Of a stretch of DNA of 42,517 bases, positions 34,123 to 42,046 are shown piece by piece. The stretch covers positions 1 through 42,517 of the forward strand of contig WQXS01000017.1 in NCBI GenBank assembly GCA_009784725.1, given 5' to 3'. The notes under the pieces were generated by a model. The model saw only the letters and a program-made list of their open reading frames with translations, was not told where the DNA came from and did no database searches. The position numbers and the translations under genes are program-made. How positions within the stretch are numbered: the first letter of the stretch is position 1; each line of letters starts with the position of its first letter. The stretch comes from Oscillospiraceae bacterium (GTDB lineage Bacteria > Bacillota > Clostridia > Oscillospirales > Oscillospiraceae).

Positions 34123-34710
34123 CTAGTTTATCCTTTTGCTTCCCTGATTTTTTATAAAGTTTGCCAGTAGCGATATTGCAACAGTAACATTTCCAAGAGC
34201 TATAGATAGTGCAAATAACTCTTTAGCAAGTATTGTTGTGCAAATTAGTACTGAAAACCCAACAATAGCCCAGCGACTTTTCTTTCTAAACTTATTGCGC
34301 TCTTTATCATCGATTGTTTTATTACTATCATCAGATGGTGCTAATAGAAAAATAAGAGTTATAGAAATCGGAAAACTCAGAAAAATTAAAGGAACGATTA
34401 AATTAATCGGAATGAATTTTGTAATCATTAAGAATGCTATGTACGTCAGTACGAATAAAATGTAGCACCTTAAATGGGTTATGGCATGATAGCCACCAGC
34501 AATTAGTCTGAGAGGAATGAAGCCAACCAGAAAGAAAATGGTGTTCAGCATTGAATCACTTATAATTGCAATAATGAGTATGGTAAGAAAACTTAATATT
34601 GTTGAAAGAAGTATTTCAAAGCTATATTCATAGACTTCTCGATCTTCATCTGAAATGACTTCATGTGAAATAAAAAATGATGATATACTTTTTGACATTC
34701 GGATAATCAT
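34123..34710 (-). CDS. agrB: AgrB, membrane peptidase that processes AgrD
   Basis: The product has about five hydrophobic segments. RLIAGGYHAITHLRCY contains His75 and Cys82, spaced by seven as are the catalytic His and Cys of AgrB. The ATG at 34708-34710 (MIIRMSKSIS) is chosen because GGGGTGA lies just upstream. An ATG ten codons earlier would lie beside the promoter. AgrB cleaves the AgrD C-terminal tail and forms the thiolactone. The gene is the first after the LytTR operator-promoter and heads the operon into agrD and the secretion genes. Confidence 0.9.
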   Translation of the reverse strand: MIIRMSKSISSFFISHEVISDEDREVYEYSFEILLSTILSFLTILIIAIISDSMLNTIFFLVGFIPLRLIAGGYHAITHLRCYILFVLTYIAFLMITKFIPINLIVPLIFLSFPISITLIFLLAPSDDSNKTIDDKERNKFRKKSRWAIVGFSVLICTTILAKELFALSIALGNVTVAISLLANFIKNQGSKRIN

Positions 34711-34750
34711 AAAATCACCCCGTAAAAAAGTTATCATCATTTTTGTTATG

Positions 34751-34796
34751 CTTCAATAGAAGATGCGACTTCGTTGAATAAAAACCCAACTTCGTT
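34751..34796 (-). promoter_or_regulatory. LytTR/AgrA operator-promoter B for agrBD and the type VII operon
   Basis: On the minus strand AACGAAGT (34796-34789), 13 nt, AACGAAGT (34775-34768), 9 nt and TATTGAAG (34758-34751) lie in line. The 21-bp repeat spacing fits a LytTR dimer on one face of the helix. The -35 position has only a weak hexamer. The upstream repeat overlaps the stop codon of agrC. Transcription would start about 40 bp before agrB. Confidence 0.8.
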
Positions 34797-36093
34797 AATT
34801 GGATTTGTTTTTTAGTAAAATTTCAACTGTAAATTTATATGATTCAGAATCATAAATTAAGTAAATATCTCCATCATATTTTTTTGCAATCGCTTTCATT
34901 TGCTCTATACCGAATCCATGACTGCTCTTTTCCTGTTTTACGGTTTTAAAACCTTCAATTATAGGAACAGAGGAATAGTTCTCAATAAGTAATGAAATGT
35001 AGTCAGGCACACTAATAAAATCAAGTTTAATAACTCTTTCAACATCATTGGACCGCAAAATGCCTTCAACTGCGTTATCTAATGCATTTGCAATAAGTAT
35101 AGCTATATCGAACTGGTCGGTATGTAAAGCGTTATCAATTATTATCTTGTGCCTTATATTTATATTATTTGCTTTTGCTTTTTCTATTTTTGCATTTATA
35201 ACTGCATCTATAGGCGGAAAACCTGTGTCAATAATTGTTGCTGTTTTCTTCACTTCGTTATCGATTCCATCGATACGCTCAAGCGCTTCAGAGATTAAAC
35301 CGCTTGATAGTAATCCAGATATTGCTACAAGTTTATCACTAATATTATGCCGAATCGCTTTCACCTCACGCTGTGCAGTATAAAGCTTTTGATAATGTTC
35401 AATTTGCATTTCCAGCCTTAACTGTGATAACTCATATTCGCTTTTATATTGCAATGCTTTTTGCTGATTCCTAATTAAGAACATTGTTATGTATACAAGT
35501 AACAGTGATATGAGAATCGCTATTATACCCAAGGGTGAAGAGTTTATCATATCCGCATTTATTGAATAAATTGATACTAAAAAACAAATAATAATAGATT
35601 GCAACGGCATAACAGCCATTATCACGTTGAACCGATTATTGGTTTGCCTCTTGTAGCCCTTCATTATTGCTCTTAAAAATAACACAATAAAGAGTGCTAG
35701 GAGCTTTGAAATAATCACACCCATCATATATAGCGTTATATTGTTTTGTACTACTTCTATCGGGACTCGAATATAGTTAACAAATACTATTCCTACAAAC
35801 TGCTCCGCTACAAATAAAACTGCCGTTATTATTAAAGTAAATAATACCTTGGATGATATGCTCGATACGAAGAATAGAGTTGTTATAAACATTATCATTG
35901 TCGAAATAGATGCAAGAATAACTGTACTCTGCAACAATAATGTTGAGAATGCATTTATTACAGTGAGTATACAAATAATGACACAACACGTAATATCTTT
36001 TATACTCGTTCTAGTCCAAAATGTTCCGTAGAGTACAATTGCTGCAGTTATTCCAATCAGTGCTCCCAAAGCGTCAATCAACAGTTTTTCCAT
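34795..36093 (-). CDS. agrC: AgrC-type sensor histidine kinase
   Basis: Residues 1-210 hold six or seven membrane helices (for example GALIGITAAIVLYGTFW, IILVYITMFLIRN-type segments). A coiled linker follows, then VKAIRHNISDKLVAISGLL with the phospho-accepting His of HPK10-type kinases. A GHKL domain ends the protein with NALDNAVEG (N box) and HGFGIEQMKAIAKKYDG (G box). The ATG at 36091-36093 is 2 bp after the agrA stop and uses GGGTG in agrA as ribosome binding site. It senses the AgrD-derived peptide and phosphorylates AgrA. Confidence 0.9.
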   Translation of the reverse strand: MEKLLIDALGALIGITAAIVLYGTFWTRTSIKDITCCVIICILTVINAFSTLLLQSTVILASISTMIMFITTLFFVSSISSKVLFTLIITAVLFVAEQFVGIVFVNYIRVPIEVVQNNITLYMMGVIISKLLALFIVLFLRAIMKGYKRQTNNRFNVIMAVMPLQSIIICFLVSIYSINADMINSSPLGIIAILISLLLVYITMFLIRNQQKALQYKSEYELSQLRLEMQIEHYQKLYTAQREVKAIRHNISDKLVAISGLLSSGLISEALERIDGIDNEVKKTATIIDTGFPPIDAVINAKIEKAKANNINIRHKIIIDNALHTDQFDIAILIANALDNAVEGILRSNDVERVIKLDFISVPDYISLLIENYSSVPIIEGFKTVKQEKSSHGFGIEQMKAIAKKYDGDIYLIYDSESYKFTVEILLKNKSN

Positions 36094-36095
36094 AC

Positions 36096-36803
36096 TTACA
36101 CCCTATACTTTACAAGATAAGAGTTATATGCTCTTAGGCAAGACTGCTTTTTTCTTGCACTCATTTCTACTTTTCTGTTACATGTTGTGATTATAGCTTT
36201 GTCTTCAATGCTTTTTATGTATCGCATGTTTATTATCGCATTTCGGTGACACCTTAAAAAACCGTGTGATCGCAAGTCACGCTCATACTCTTCTAATTTT
36301 CCGTTGCATTCTTGCACATCATCTTTACTTCGAAATAACACCCTCCCGTGATATGCTTCAATATATACAATATCACTTATATCAAATGAATGTGTAGTTC
36401 CTTGCCATCTGAAGCTTATGATATGATGTTGGTCTTTATACTTTCTTAGTGCTCTACCGAGAGTTTCGCGAACTCTTTCTGCTGTGATTGGTTTTACAAT
36501 ATAATCGAATGCCTCTATAGTGAATGATTCAAAGACATATTGCGTGTGACTTGTAAGAAATATTATTATTACATCTTTATCGGTCTTTCTTATTGCATGT
36601 CCTGTTTCAATGCCGGACATTCCATCCATTTCGATATCAAGGAAAATGATATTATATGGGTTTTTTATATGTTTAATAATCAGAGCTTCACCGCTTTCTG
36701 ATTCTTCAAGATCATATAATATAAACCAATCCTCGATTTTTGCTAATAGTGTACTAAGTTCTTTTCTCAGCTGCTCATTATCATCACATAATGCAATGCG
36801 CAT
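36096..36803 (-). CDS. agrA: AgrA-type response regulator (receiver + LytTR)
   Basis: A receiver domain (RIALCDDNE, IIFLDIEMDG with phospho-Asp56, FLTSH, DYIVKPI with the conserved Lys) is followed by a LytTR DNA-binding domain from about residue 130. The latter has IVYIEAYHGRVLFRS, GFLRCHRNAIINMRYI and a basic end. The ATG at 36801-36803 is preceded by GGGGAC. Its predicted targets are direct repeats of the WACGAAGT type with 21-bp spacing, found four times in this window. The gene is upstream of agrC, the reverse of the staphylococcal order B-D-C-A. Confidence 0.9.
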   Translation of the reverse strand: MRIALCDDNEQLRKELSTLLAKIEDWFILYDLEESESGEALIIKHIKNPYNIIFLDIEMDGMSGIETGHAIRKTDKDVIIIFLTSHTQYVFESFTIEAFDYIVKPITAERVRETLGRALRKYKDQHHIISFRWQGTTHSFDISDIVYIEAYHGRVLFRSKDDVQECNGKLEEYERDLRSHGFLRCHRNAIINMRYIKSIEDKAIITTCNRKVEMSARKKQSCLRAYNSYLVKYRV

Positions 36804-37106
36804 AAGTTTGTCCCCTTTTTTTTGTCTCAAATTACTATGTTGGTTTTCATCCCTTATCTCAAATGTCGCTTTGATTGTCCACATTTCTTAACCCTACCTT
36901 TCTTAGCTTTCTGGTTTTGAATACAACACATTCTTCAGTTTGTTACATTGACTGCGAAATCGTTTAATTCTCTTTTTTTACATTATTTATATATGAAAAT
37001 GCCTTTATTTGCTGATGTGCAGGCTTATGCTGCAAGGTATAATGACGAATATAACGTTTTGAAGAAGTTGTTACATTGTCTGTTTTTGAATGGAGGGAAT
37101 TTCATA

Positions 37107-37676
37107 GTGCCTACTACACAACCTATACGCAACAAATATCAAGTCCGTGAGTTATCGCAATTCTACCTCAATCGTGGCGAACTTAGAAATTATCTGCTTA
37201 TTATTATGGTTGTTCATACTGCTCTTCGTATTAGTGACCTGCTTCATTTAAAGTGGTATGATGTATATGATTTTAATCGCAATCGACTAAGAGAAAGTGT
37301 ATCTATCACGGAAACTAAAACCCGTAAATCTAAAATTGTGAAGCTCAATAATGCGATATTATAAGCCTTGAACACCTGTATATGTCTAGCAAAGGAAGGA
37401 GATTACTTGTTTAAAAGTCGTAAAGGTGGAAATATTGGTAGAGTTCAAGCTTATCGAATTATTCCTACTGCTGCAGAGGCTCTTGATTTTAACACCAATG
37501 TTTCATGTCATTCTCTGAGAAAGACATTCGGTTATCATGCATGGAAGAGTGGCGCATCTCCAACAGTATTAATGGAAATTTTCAATCATTCAAACTATGC
37601 AATTACTCGAAGATATCTCGGAGTGACACAGGATGATAAGGATGAAGTGTATTGTAAACTCGAAAATGCTTTTTAA
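37107..37676 (+). pseudogene. Small XerC-like tyrosine recombinase interrupted by one in-frame TAA
   Basis: A GTG at 37107 with GGAGGG upstream begins VPTTQPIRNKYQVRELSQFY, a typical start of ~190-aa stand-alone integrases. All catalytic residues are visible: Arg in TALRISDLLHLKW, Lys in ETKTRKSKIVKL, HSLRKTFGYH (HxxR), HSNYAITRRYLG (His and Tyr). A single TAA at 37362-37364 splits the frame between KLNNAIL and ALNTCICLAK. Both halves are in the same phase, so one nonsense mutation explains it. It is read opposite to its neighbours and lies between LytTR promoter C and agrA. Confidence 0.75.
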
Positions 37677-37710
37677 TTCAATTTCTGAAAAGGATAGCAT
37701 ACCCAGCAAA

Positions 37711-37756
37711 AAACTATATACAATGCAACTTCACTGTTAAATAATCGAACTTCGCA
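37711..37756 (-). promoter_or_regulatory. LytTR/AgrA operator-promoter C, facing agrA
   Basis: On the minus strand TGCGAAGT (37756-37749), 13 nt, AGTGAAGT (37735-37728), 9 nt and TATAGTTT (37718-37711) repeat the geometry of site B. It reads leftward, antisense through the broken recombinase and on to agrA about 900 bp away. It would close a positive feedback loop if transcription passes through. Confidence 0.6.
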
Positions 37757-37814
37757 AGGGTATCGCAATTTTTTCCATTTGATCTGCAACAACAGCCTTT
37801 ACGCCAGTGTATTA

Positions 37815-38924
37815 TTAAGAGTTTTCAAGAATTTTCAGAATATGTTGGCTAAGAACAAGGATACTGGCAATAATGGATGCAATTGAAATTAATATTCCCG
37901 CAATACTGCTTAGGTTCAGCGGTCTTCTATCCCGTCGTATTTTCACTGATAAATCAATGTAACGGTGCATATCATCAAATGTAATTTGGTCTTCGCTTTC
38001 ATAAGGGTTTTTTCGTGCAATTGATTCTTCAATCATTTCCTTGTGGACTGCATACACTAAAAACCTGTTTGCTAAAAAAATGTATGATAGAAATAATAAC
38101 AAGAAAAAAGGGAACATCAACCCCAACAAGAGAATTATTGAACTCGAATCTTCATGTAAAACTAAAAATCCAGAATAATTTTGAAAAGCAAGGGCTCTAA
38201 TATTAAAATCTTCATTTAGTATAAACATACCGGAACTTGTAAGTAGTATTATATGCATTAGTAAATAAAGAATTGAGACAACAGAAAATATCACTGATAT
38301 ACGAGATGAAAATATCTTGATTAGTCTAAATTCTTTTGTGTTTGATGGAACAAGCTCATTATATTTAAACTGAGTTAATTCCTTTCTGATCCATAAATCA
38401 AAAATCAATTTCACTACACACAGACAATAATATGAACTGAAATAGTTCAGAAAAAATGAAATTACTAATACTATGACAACAAAAGCACCTTGAATGTCGT
38501 TCTTAATTATTCCATAGTAATATAGAGCAACGATATATAGTACAACACAGCAAATCCATACAATTGTATAAAGAATCTTATATGCAACAGCTAGTTTATC
38601 ACTAATTTCCTCAGATTGCTTCGTATTCGTTTTTTTAGGTCTTATAATATGTATATGCGTATTAAACCTATCAAGAATCAACTTAAATTGCGCAGTACCC
38701 TCAAGACTTTCGAGATTTTTGTTAACTGCAACAACATAAACAGAAGAAGTTAACCAGATTACTATCATTGCTAGTGCAATTATTAAGACAAATAATCCAC
38801 TGTTAATCTCTACAAGAAGACAATATACAACAACAACAATGATACCGGCAAGAATGCTAACTAAAAATGCTGTCGCTGTCCTCATTTTAAAGATAGTTTC
38901 CCCAAAAAATCTTATGATTCCCAT
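37815..38924 (-). CDS. Multi-pass membrane protein (369 aa) under a LytTR-type promoter
   Basis: About seven to nine hydrophobic segments are seen, starting with AFLVSILAGIIVVVVYCLLV and LFVLIIALAMIVIWLTSSVY and ending with IAGILISIASIIASILVLS. A charged cytosolic stretch lies at about 85-115 (RPKKTNTKQSEEISDK). There are no ATPase or protease motifs and no family I recognise. GGAGG lies 12 nt upstream of the ATG. It stands 190 bp downstream of operator-promoter D, so it should respond to the same peptide signal as the secretion operon. Roles in envelope adaptation, immunity or export support are all possible. Confidence 0.65.
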   Translation of the reverse strand: MGIIRFFGETIFKMRTATAFLVSILAGIIVVVVYCLLVEINSGLFVLIIALAMIVIWLTSSVYVVAVNKNLESLEGTAQFKLILDRFNTHIHIIRPKKTNTKQSEEISDKLAVAYKILYTIVWICCVVLYIVALYYYGIIKNDIQGAFVVIVLVISFFLNYFSSYYCLCVVKLIFDLWIRKELTQFKYNELVPSNTKEFRLIKIFSSRISVIFSVVSILYLLMHIILLTSSGMFILNEDFNIRALAFQNYSGFLVLHEDSSSIILLLGLMFPFFLLLFLSYIFLANRFLVYAVHKEMIEESIARKNPYESEDQITFDDMHRYIDLSVKIRRDRRPLNLSSIAGILISIASIIASILVLSQHILKILENS

Positions 38925-39112
38925 AATTTGTCAACACCTCCGCACTGTTGTGTTAGTTTATATCGCAATAAACCTCCTGTAATTATGAAGACATGTAATC
39001 ACCAAAATTTTGTTCACTCACAAAAGCCATTTTCTACTAAAATAGGGATATTTGGACACTATTCTACGCTCATCTCTCCTCCTAAATTATATATAACATA
39101 TTAAAAGAATAT
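38925..39112 (-). other. Leader region of the 369-aa membrane protein gene
   Basis: About 190 nt lie between promoter D and the gene. The region contains TTTAGGAGGAG just before a four-codon ORF (ATG at 39073). Further down, an AGGAGG stands 4 nt before a TTG that would give an 18-codon ORF overlapping the gene start. Either could be a translated leader, but both spacings are shorter than usual. Confidence 0.3.
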
Positions 39113-39158
39113 ATTCTATACACGATGCGACTTCGCTAAAAAAAAGAACAACTTCGTA
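39113..39158 (-). promoter_or_regulatory. LytTR/AgrA operator-promoter D
   Basis: On the minus strand TACGAAGT (39158-39151), 13 nt, AGCGAAGT (39137-39130), 9 nt and TATAGAAT (39120-39113) form the best -10 of the four sites. The run of eight to nine bases in the spacer is nearly pure T. It points at the 369-aa membrane protein gene. Confidence 0.75.
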
Positions 39159-39176
39159 ACGTTCATTTACTTTTAT

Positions 39177-40613
39177 TTATAAATCTGGCTCTTGGGTTCG
39201 TCTGCGTGGTCGGTCTTGGGCATGCTCTTGGGTTTGCTCTGCTCCGTCCATAACTCGCTCTGCTCCTCTTCTAAGGACTTCAAGATTTCGGATTTCATTT
39301 TTAAGTCCATAAAACTGTTCAGTAAGGGTATAGCGGTCTTGCAGTAGCTGTTCTCGCTCTTTTCGCCATGTTTTTTCAGGAATAACGGTTTTTCCGTTTA
39401 GATGGTCTTTGATGTATTTATGAGCCGCTTCATACTGTTCGATGACAGCAGCATTTGCGTGTCTGAAAGTATCTTGTTGTCTTGGGTCAAGCTGCGTATA
39501 TTTTTTGTATATTGGCTTGGCGGCATCTAAGAGAACGACATTATGCAAATGAGTATCAAGGGTTTTAATCTTACGGTCTTTTTCTTTAATCGCTTTTGCA
39601 ATATCATACTGCTCTTCTTGCATGTCGGAAACCCTGTCTGCGAATGATTCAATGGAATTAATATCATGTTCTTTGCAGAAATTGATTACATTTCCAAGAG
39701 TTTTAATATCCTGTAATTTTTGAGCTTTTGATTTTAAGCGATTATTAGCAGTAACGCTTTTTAAAACATCACTCATTGTTGGAGCATCTTCAATAGGCTG
39801 CTCGTATAACCATGTTTTAAGTTTCTTAATCCTGCCTTTTATCATGCGAAGCTCTCTGTTCCACTGAGATATTTGCCTGTTTCTATCGCCTTGCTCGGTT
39901 TGGATGCCTCTGTGTTCAAGATGATATGAATACCCTAAATGGACAGCCGGGATTTGCTCAATGCCTTGCCTTTGATATGAGCGGTGATTAACGCTTACAT
40001 CATGTCCGTAGTGTTTTAATGCTTTATTTTGATACTCAGCCCAGAGTTTACGCCAGTATTCCGCTTTATCCTTGTCGTTCCAGTCAATAAGATTAATTTT
40101 TCTCGTTTTAAATGTACCATTACTGAGCATGACTTTTTTATCGTATTTATCAAAAACATACTCCTTCTTTGCCTTCGCTCCCCAGTTGCCATCTTCATCA
40201 ATTGGTCGCATTGTCAGCATGATATGAGCATGGGGGTTTCCTGCTCCGGTATCATGTATGCAAATATCGGCACACATGCCATCTTTTACAAATGTGTCAT
40301 ATACAAACTTTCGGGCAAGTGCTATATTTTGTTTTGATGTTAATTCAACAGGCAGGGATATTTCAATCTCTCTTGCCAGCTGAGCATTGCTCTGTTTTTC
40401 AATATATTCGACTGCGTTCCATAAAAACTCTCTATTTATATATTCCTGCGGTGCATTTTCCGGTAATAATATTTCTTTATGTATGACTCCGTACTTTTTG
40501 CTGTAATCGTGTTTCCTTCCGTCATACTGACTTTCAAGTATTTCTCCTGCACGATATGCTGCTTTACATACTGCGGATGCTCCGTTGCCTCTGCTTATTA
40601 TTTTAATACTCAT
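39177..40613 (-). CDS. mobA: MobA/MobL-family relaxase (MobQ type)
   Basis: The N-terminal domain starts MSIKIISRGNGASAVCKAAY, an almost invariant opening of MobA/MobL relaxases. It carries the histidine triad as CIHDTGAGNPHAHIMLTMR (His120, His128, His130), with Tyr20 as the probable nicking residue. The C-terminal half is coiled coil and basic. The usual 'M-A-N-Y-H' start reads ATA-GCT-AAT-TAT-CAT here, with AAAGGAG well placed before the ATA. The first in-frame ATG is the one at 40611-40613. The relaxase nicks the oriT found just upstream (40734-40760) and initiates transfer with the help of a co-resident conjugation system. Confidence 0.9.
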   Translation of the reverse strand: MSIKIISRGNGASAVCKAAYRAGEILESQYDGRKHDYSKKYGVIHKEILLPENAPQEYINREFLWNAVEYIEKQSNAQLAREIEISLPVELTSKQNIALARKFVYDTFVKDGMCADICIHDTGAGNPHAHIMLTMRPIDEDGNWGAKAKKEYVFDKYDKKVMLSNGTFKTRKINLIDWNDKDKAEYWRKLWAEYQNKALKHYGHDVSVNHRSYQRQGIEQIPAVHLGYSYHLEHRGIQTEQGDRNRQISQWNRELRMIKGRIKKLKTWLYEQPIEDAPTMSDVLKSVTANNRLKSKAQKLQDIKTLGNVINFCKEHDINSIESFADRVSDMQEEQYDIAKAIKEKDRKIKTLDTHLHNVVLLDAAKPIYKKYTQLDPRQQDTFRHANAAVIEQYEAAHKYIKDHLNGKTVIPEKTWRKEREQLLQDRYTLTEQFYGLKNEIRNLEVLRRGAERVMDGAEQTQEHAQDRPRRRTQEPDL

Positions 40614-40733
40614 ATGATAATTAGCTATACATAAACTCCTTTCCCGAAAGTGAAACTTCCGTTTCGTTCTTTTTGTACCGACAGGGCAAAAACGCCTACT
40701 GCAAGTATCATTTTTGTCCGATAAGACACGCAG

Positions 40734-40760
40734 CACCCTTTAGGGTGTATAAGTGCGCCG
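40734..40760 (+). other. oriT-like site with RSF1010-type nick core
   Basis: CACCCT-TT-AGGGTG (40734-40747) forms an inverted repeat. Three bases later comes TAAGTGCGCC (40750-40759), the conserved core of MobQ origins such as RSF1010, where the cut falls between G and C in TAAGTGCG/CC. It lies 120 bp upstream of mobA, where an oriT is expected. Confidence 0.75.
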
Positions 40761-40808
40761 TCATCACTCTCGCTCAGACGGACTGAGGGAGAGTGTATAT
40801 TTCACCTC

Positions 40809-41033
40809 CTAACCATATGGTATATATGTTTGTAATTTTGCCATGTATTTTGCTATGTCAAGAGCATGATACTTTTTTTCTTTTCCTGTTGGATAACATG
40901 GTAAGCTTGCAAGAAATTTTCCACGCTTGTCTTTTGCCATTCCCAGATAACGCCCTGCTTGAGAAGCGTTAATAAAAGAAGAGCCAAACGTATCTTTAAT
41001 ATCCTTTGCTATTTCCTGTATTGTCGCCATCAT
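40809..41033 (-). CDS. Small DNA-binding/accessory protein of the mobilizable element (74 aa)
   Basis: The product starts MMATIQEIAKDIKDTFGSSF and contains INASQAGRYLGMAKDKRGKFL, a pattern of the excisionase/MerR-like short helix-turn-helix kind, with a KKYHALDIAKYM wing-like end. AGGGG precedes the double ATG. It stands between oriT and the divergent XRE gene. A helper of the relaxase (relaxosome) or an excisionase is likely. The sequence alone does not decide. Confidence 0.55.
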   Translation of the reverse strand: MMATIQEIAKDIKDTFGSSFINASQAGRYLGMAKDKRGKFLASLPCYPTGKEKKYHALDIAKYMAKLQTYIPYG

Positions 41034-41078
41034 CAGTAACCCCTGTTAATATACATTTAATCAACTTAAAATTTCTTC

Positions 41079-41107
41079 TTGACAAGCAACACTTGCTAAT
41101 GTATACT
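41079..41107 (+). promoter_or_regulatory. Sigma-A promoter of the XRE-integrase genes with operator-like repeats
   Basis: TTGACA (41079-41084), 17 bp and TATACT (41102-41107). The spacer contains AGCAA-CAC-TTGCT, an inverted repeat suited to a repressor. Downstream, GTTAAT-TGCT-ATTAAC (about 41154-41169) and AGGCA-GCG-TGCCT are further inverted repeats in the 100-bp leader. Confidence 0.7.
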
Positions 41108-41209
41108 AGTTGATAGTAACGATAACTTAACATCAGGCAGCGTGCCTGTCAACAGTTAATTGCTATTAACATTATTTTGTGAGTGTTACTTGCTATTGGG
41201 GAGGAAATT

Positions 41210-41962
41210 ATGGCTAGAACGAAGACAAAAACTCTGAGAAATAAGTACAGTAATTCAGTATTAACTCAGAACTTGCGAAAGAGAATTAATCCCGAGAACA
41301 CGCGCGAGCTTGCAGAAGCATGCAATGTTAGCGAGTCTGCTGTTCGATTGTGGTCAAGCGGAGCTACCCGCCCCGACATTGATAACATACCAACAATCGC
41401 ACGAGTTCTAAATGTTCCCATTGATTATCTGTTTGGCTATGAAAGCGAAAAAATAACTGCAAAGAGCAAAGATGAAGTTCAACTTCTAAACAATTCTCTT
41501 GAAGAACTGTTCACAGACTCTATACTTTCATATGAATCTTTAGCGGTAAAAGAACAACTTTATGATGTCTTTCAAATCATAACAACAATGTTCATTATGC
41601 TAAGTGAGTCCGGAATAGATACTGCTGACACCTTTATAGACGATATTGAAAAGTTGCTATTGTATATTTCTTCAGGTTGTATACAAGCAGAGACAGCATC
41701 AATAATGATAGATAACAAGAAGGCTGTACCTGAAGAATTTTACGCTTATAATTATGAAATCCAAAGAGAGGCTGATGAGGCGAGAAAAAAGGCAGTTGAA
41801 TTAGTAACCACACTCATTACTAATATTCAGGATGATACAGTTCAAAATCTTGCCAGAGTATTAGAAGTTAATATTGACAATCAAAGGGCGGAAAGTTTCA
41901 ATAAAGACTTGTTGCTTAATAATGCAAATAGAAAAAGAAGGGATGATGTTACAAATGGTTAA
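41210..41962 (+). CDS. XRE-family regulator of the mobilizable element (250 aa)
   Basis: The ATG at 41210 (MARTKTKT) follows GGGGAGG. An upstream start nine codons earlier has no such site. A helix-turn-helix at about residues 24-62 (ENTRELAEACNVSESAVRLW, PTIARVLNVPIDYLFGY) is typical of phage/ICE repressors. A long helical C-terminal domain follows with no recognised motif. It is encoded divergently from the 74-aa gene and directly before the integrase, so it probably represses both promoters in this interval. Confidence 0.8.
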   Translation: MARTKTKTLRNKYSNSVLTQNLRKRINPENTRELAEACNVSESAVRLWSSGATRPDIDNIPTIARVLNVPIDYLFGYESEKITAKSKDEVQLLNNSLEELFTDSILSYESLAVKEQLYDVFQIITTMFIMLSESGIDTADTFIDDIEKLLLYISSGCIQAETASIMIDNKKAVPEEFYAYNYEIQREADEARKKAVELVTTLITNIQDDTVQNLARVLEVNIDNQRAESFNKDLLLNNANRKRRDDVTNG

Positions 41963-42046
41963 GAGTGATTATCTTTCGCAGCAGATTATGCTTTAACGGT
42001 AAGCAGTACGATATAACAGGAAAGTCTCAAAAGGAGGTGGCGAAAA

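Noticed and set aside
35251-35285. ACTTCGTT inside agrC considered as a LytTR site
   Set aside because: It is a single half-site within a coding region and lacks the paired repeat.
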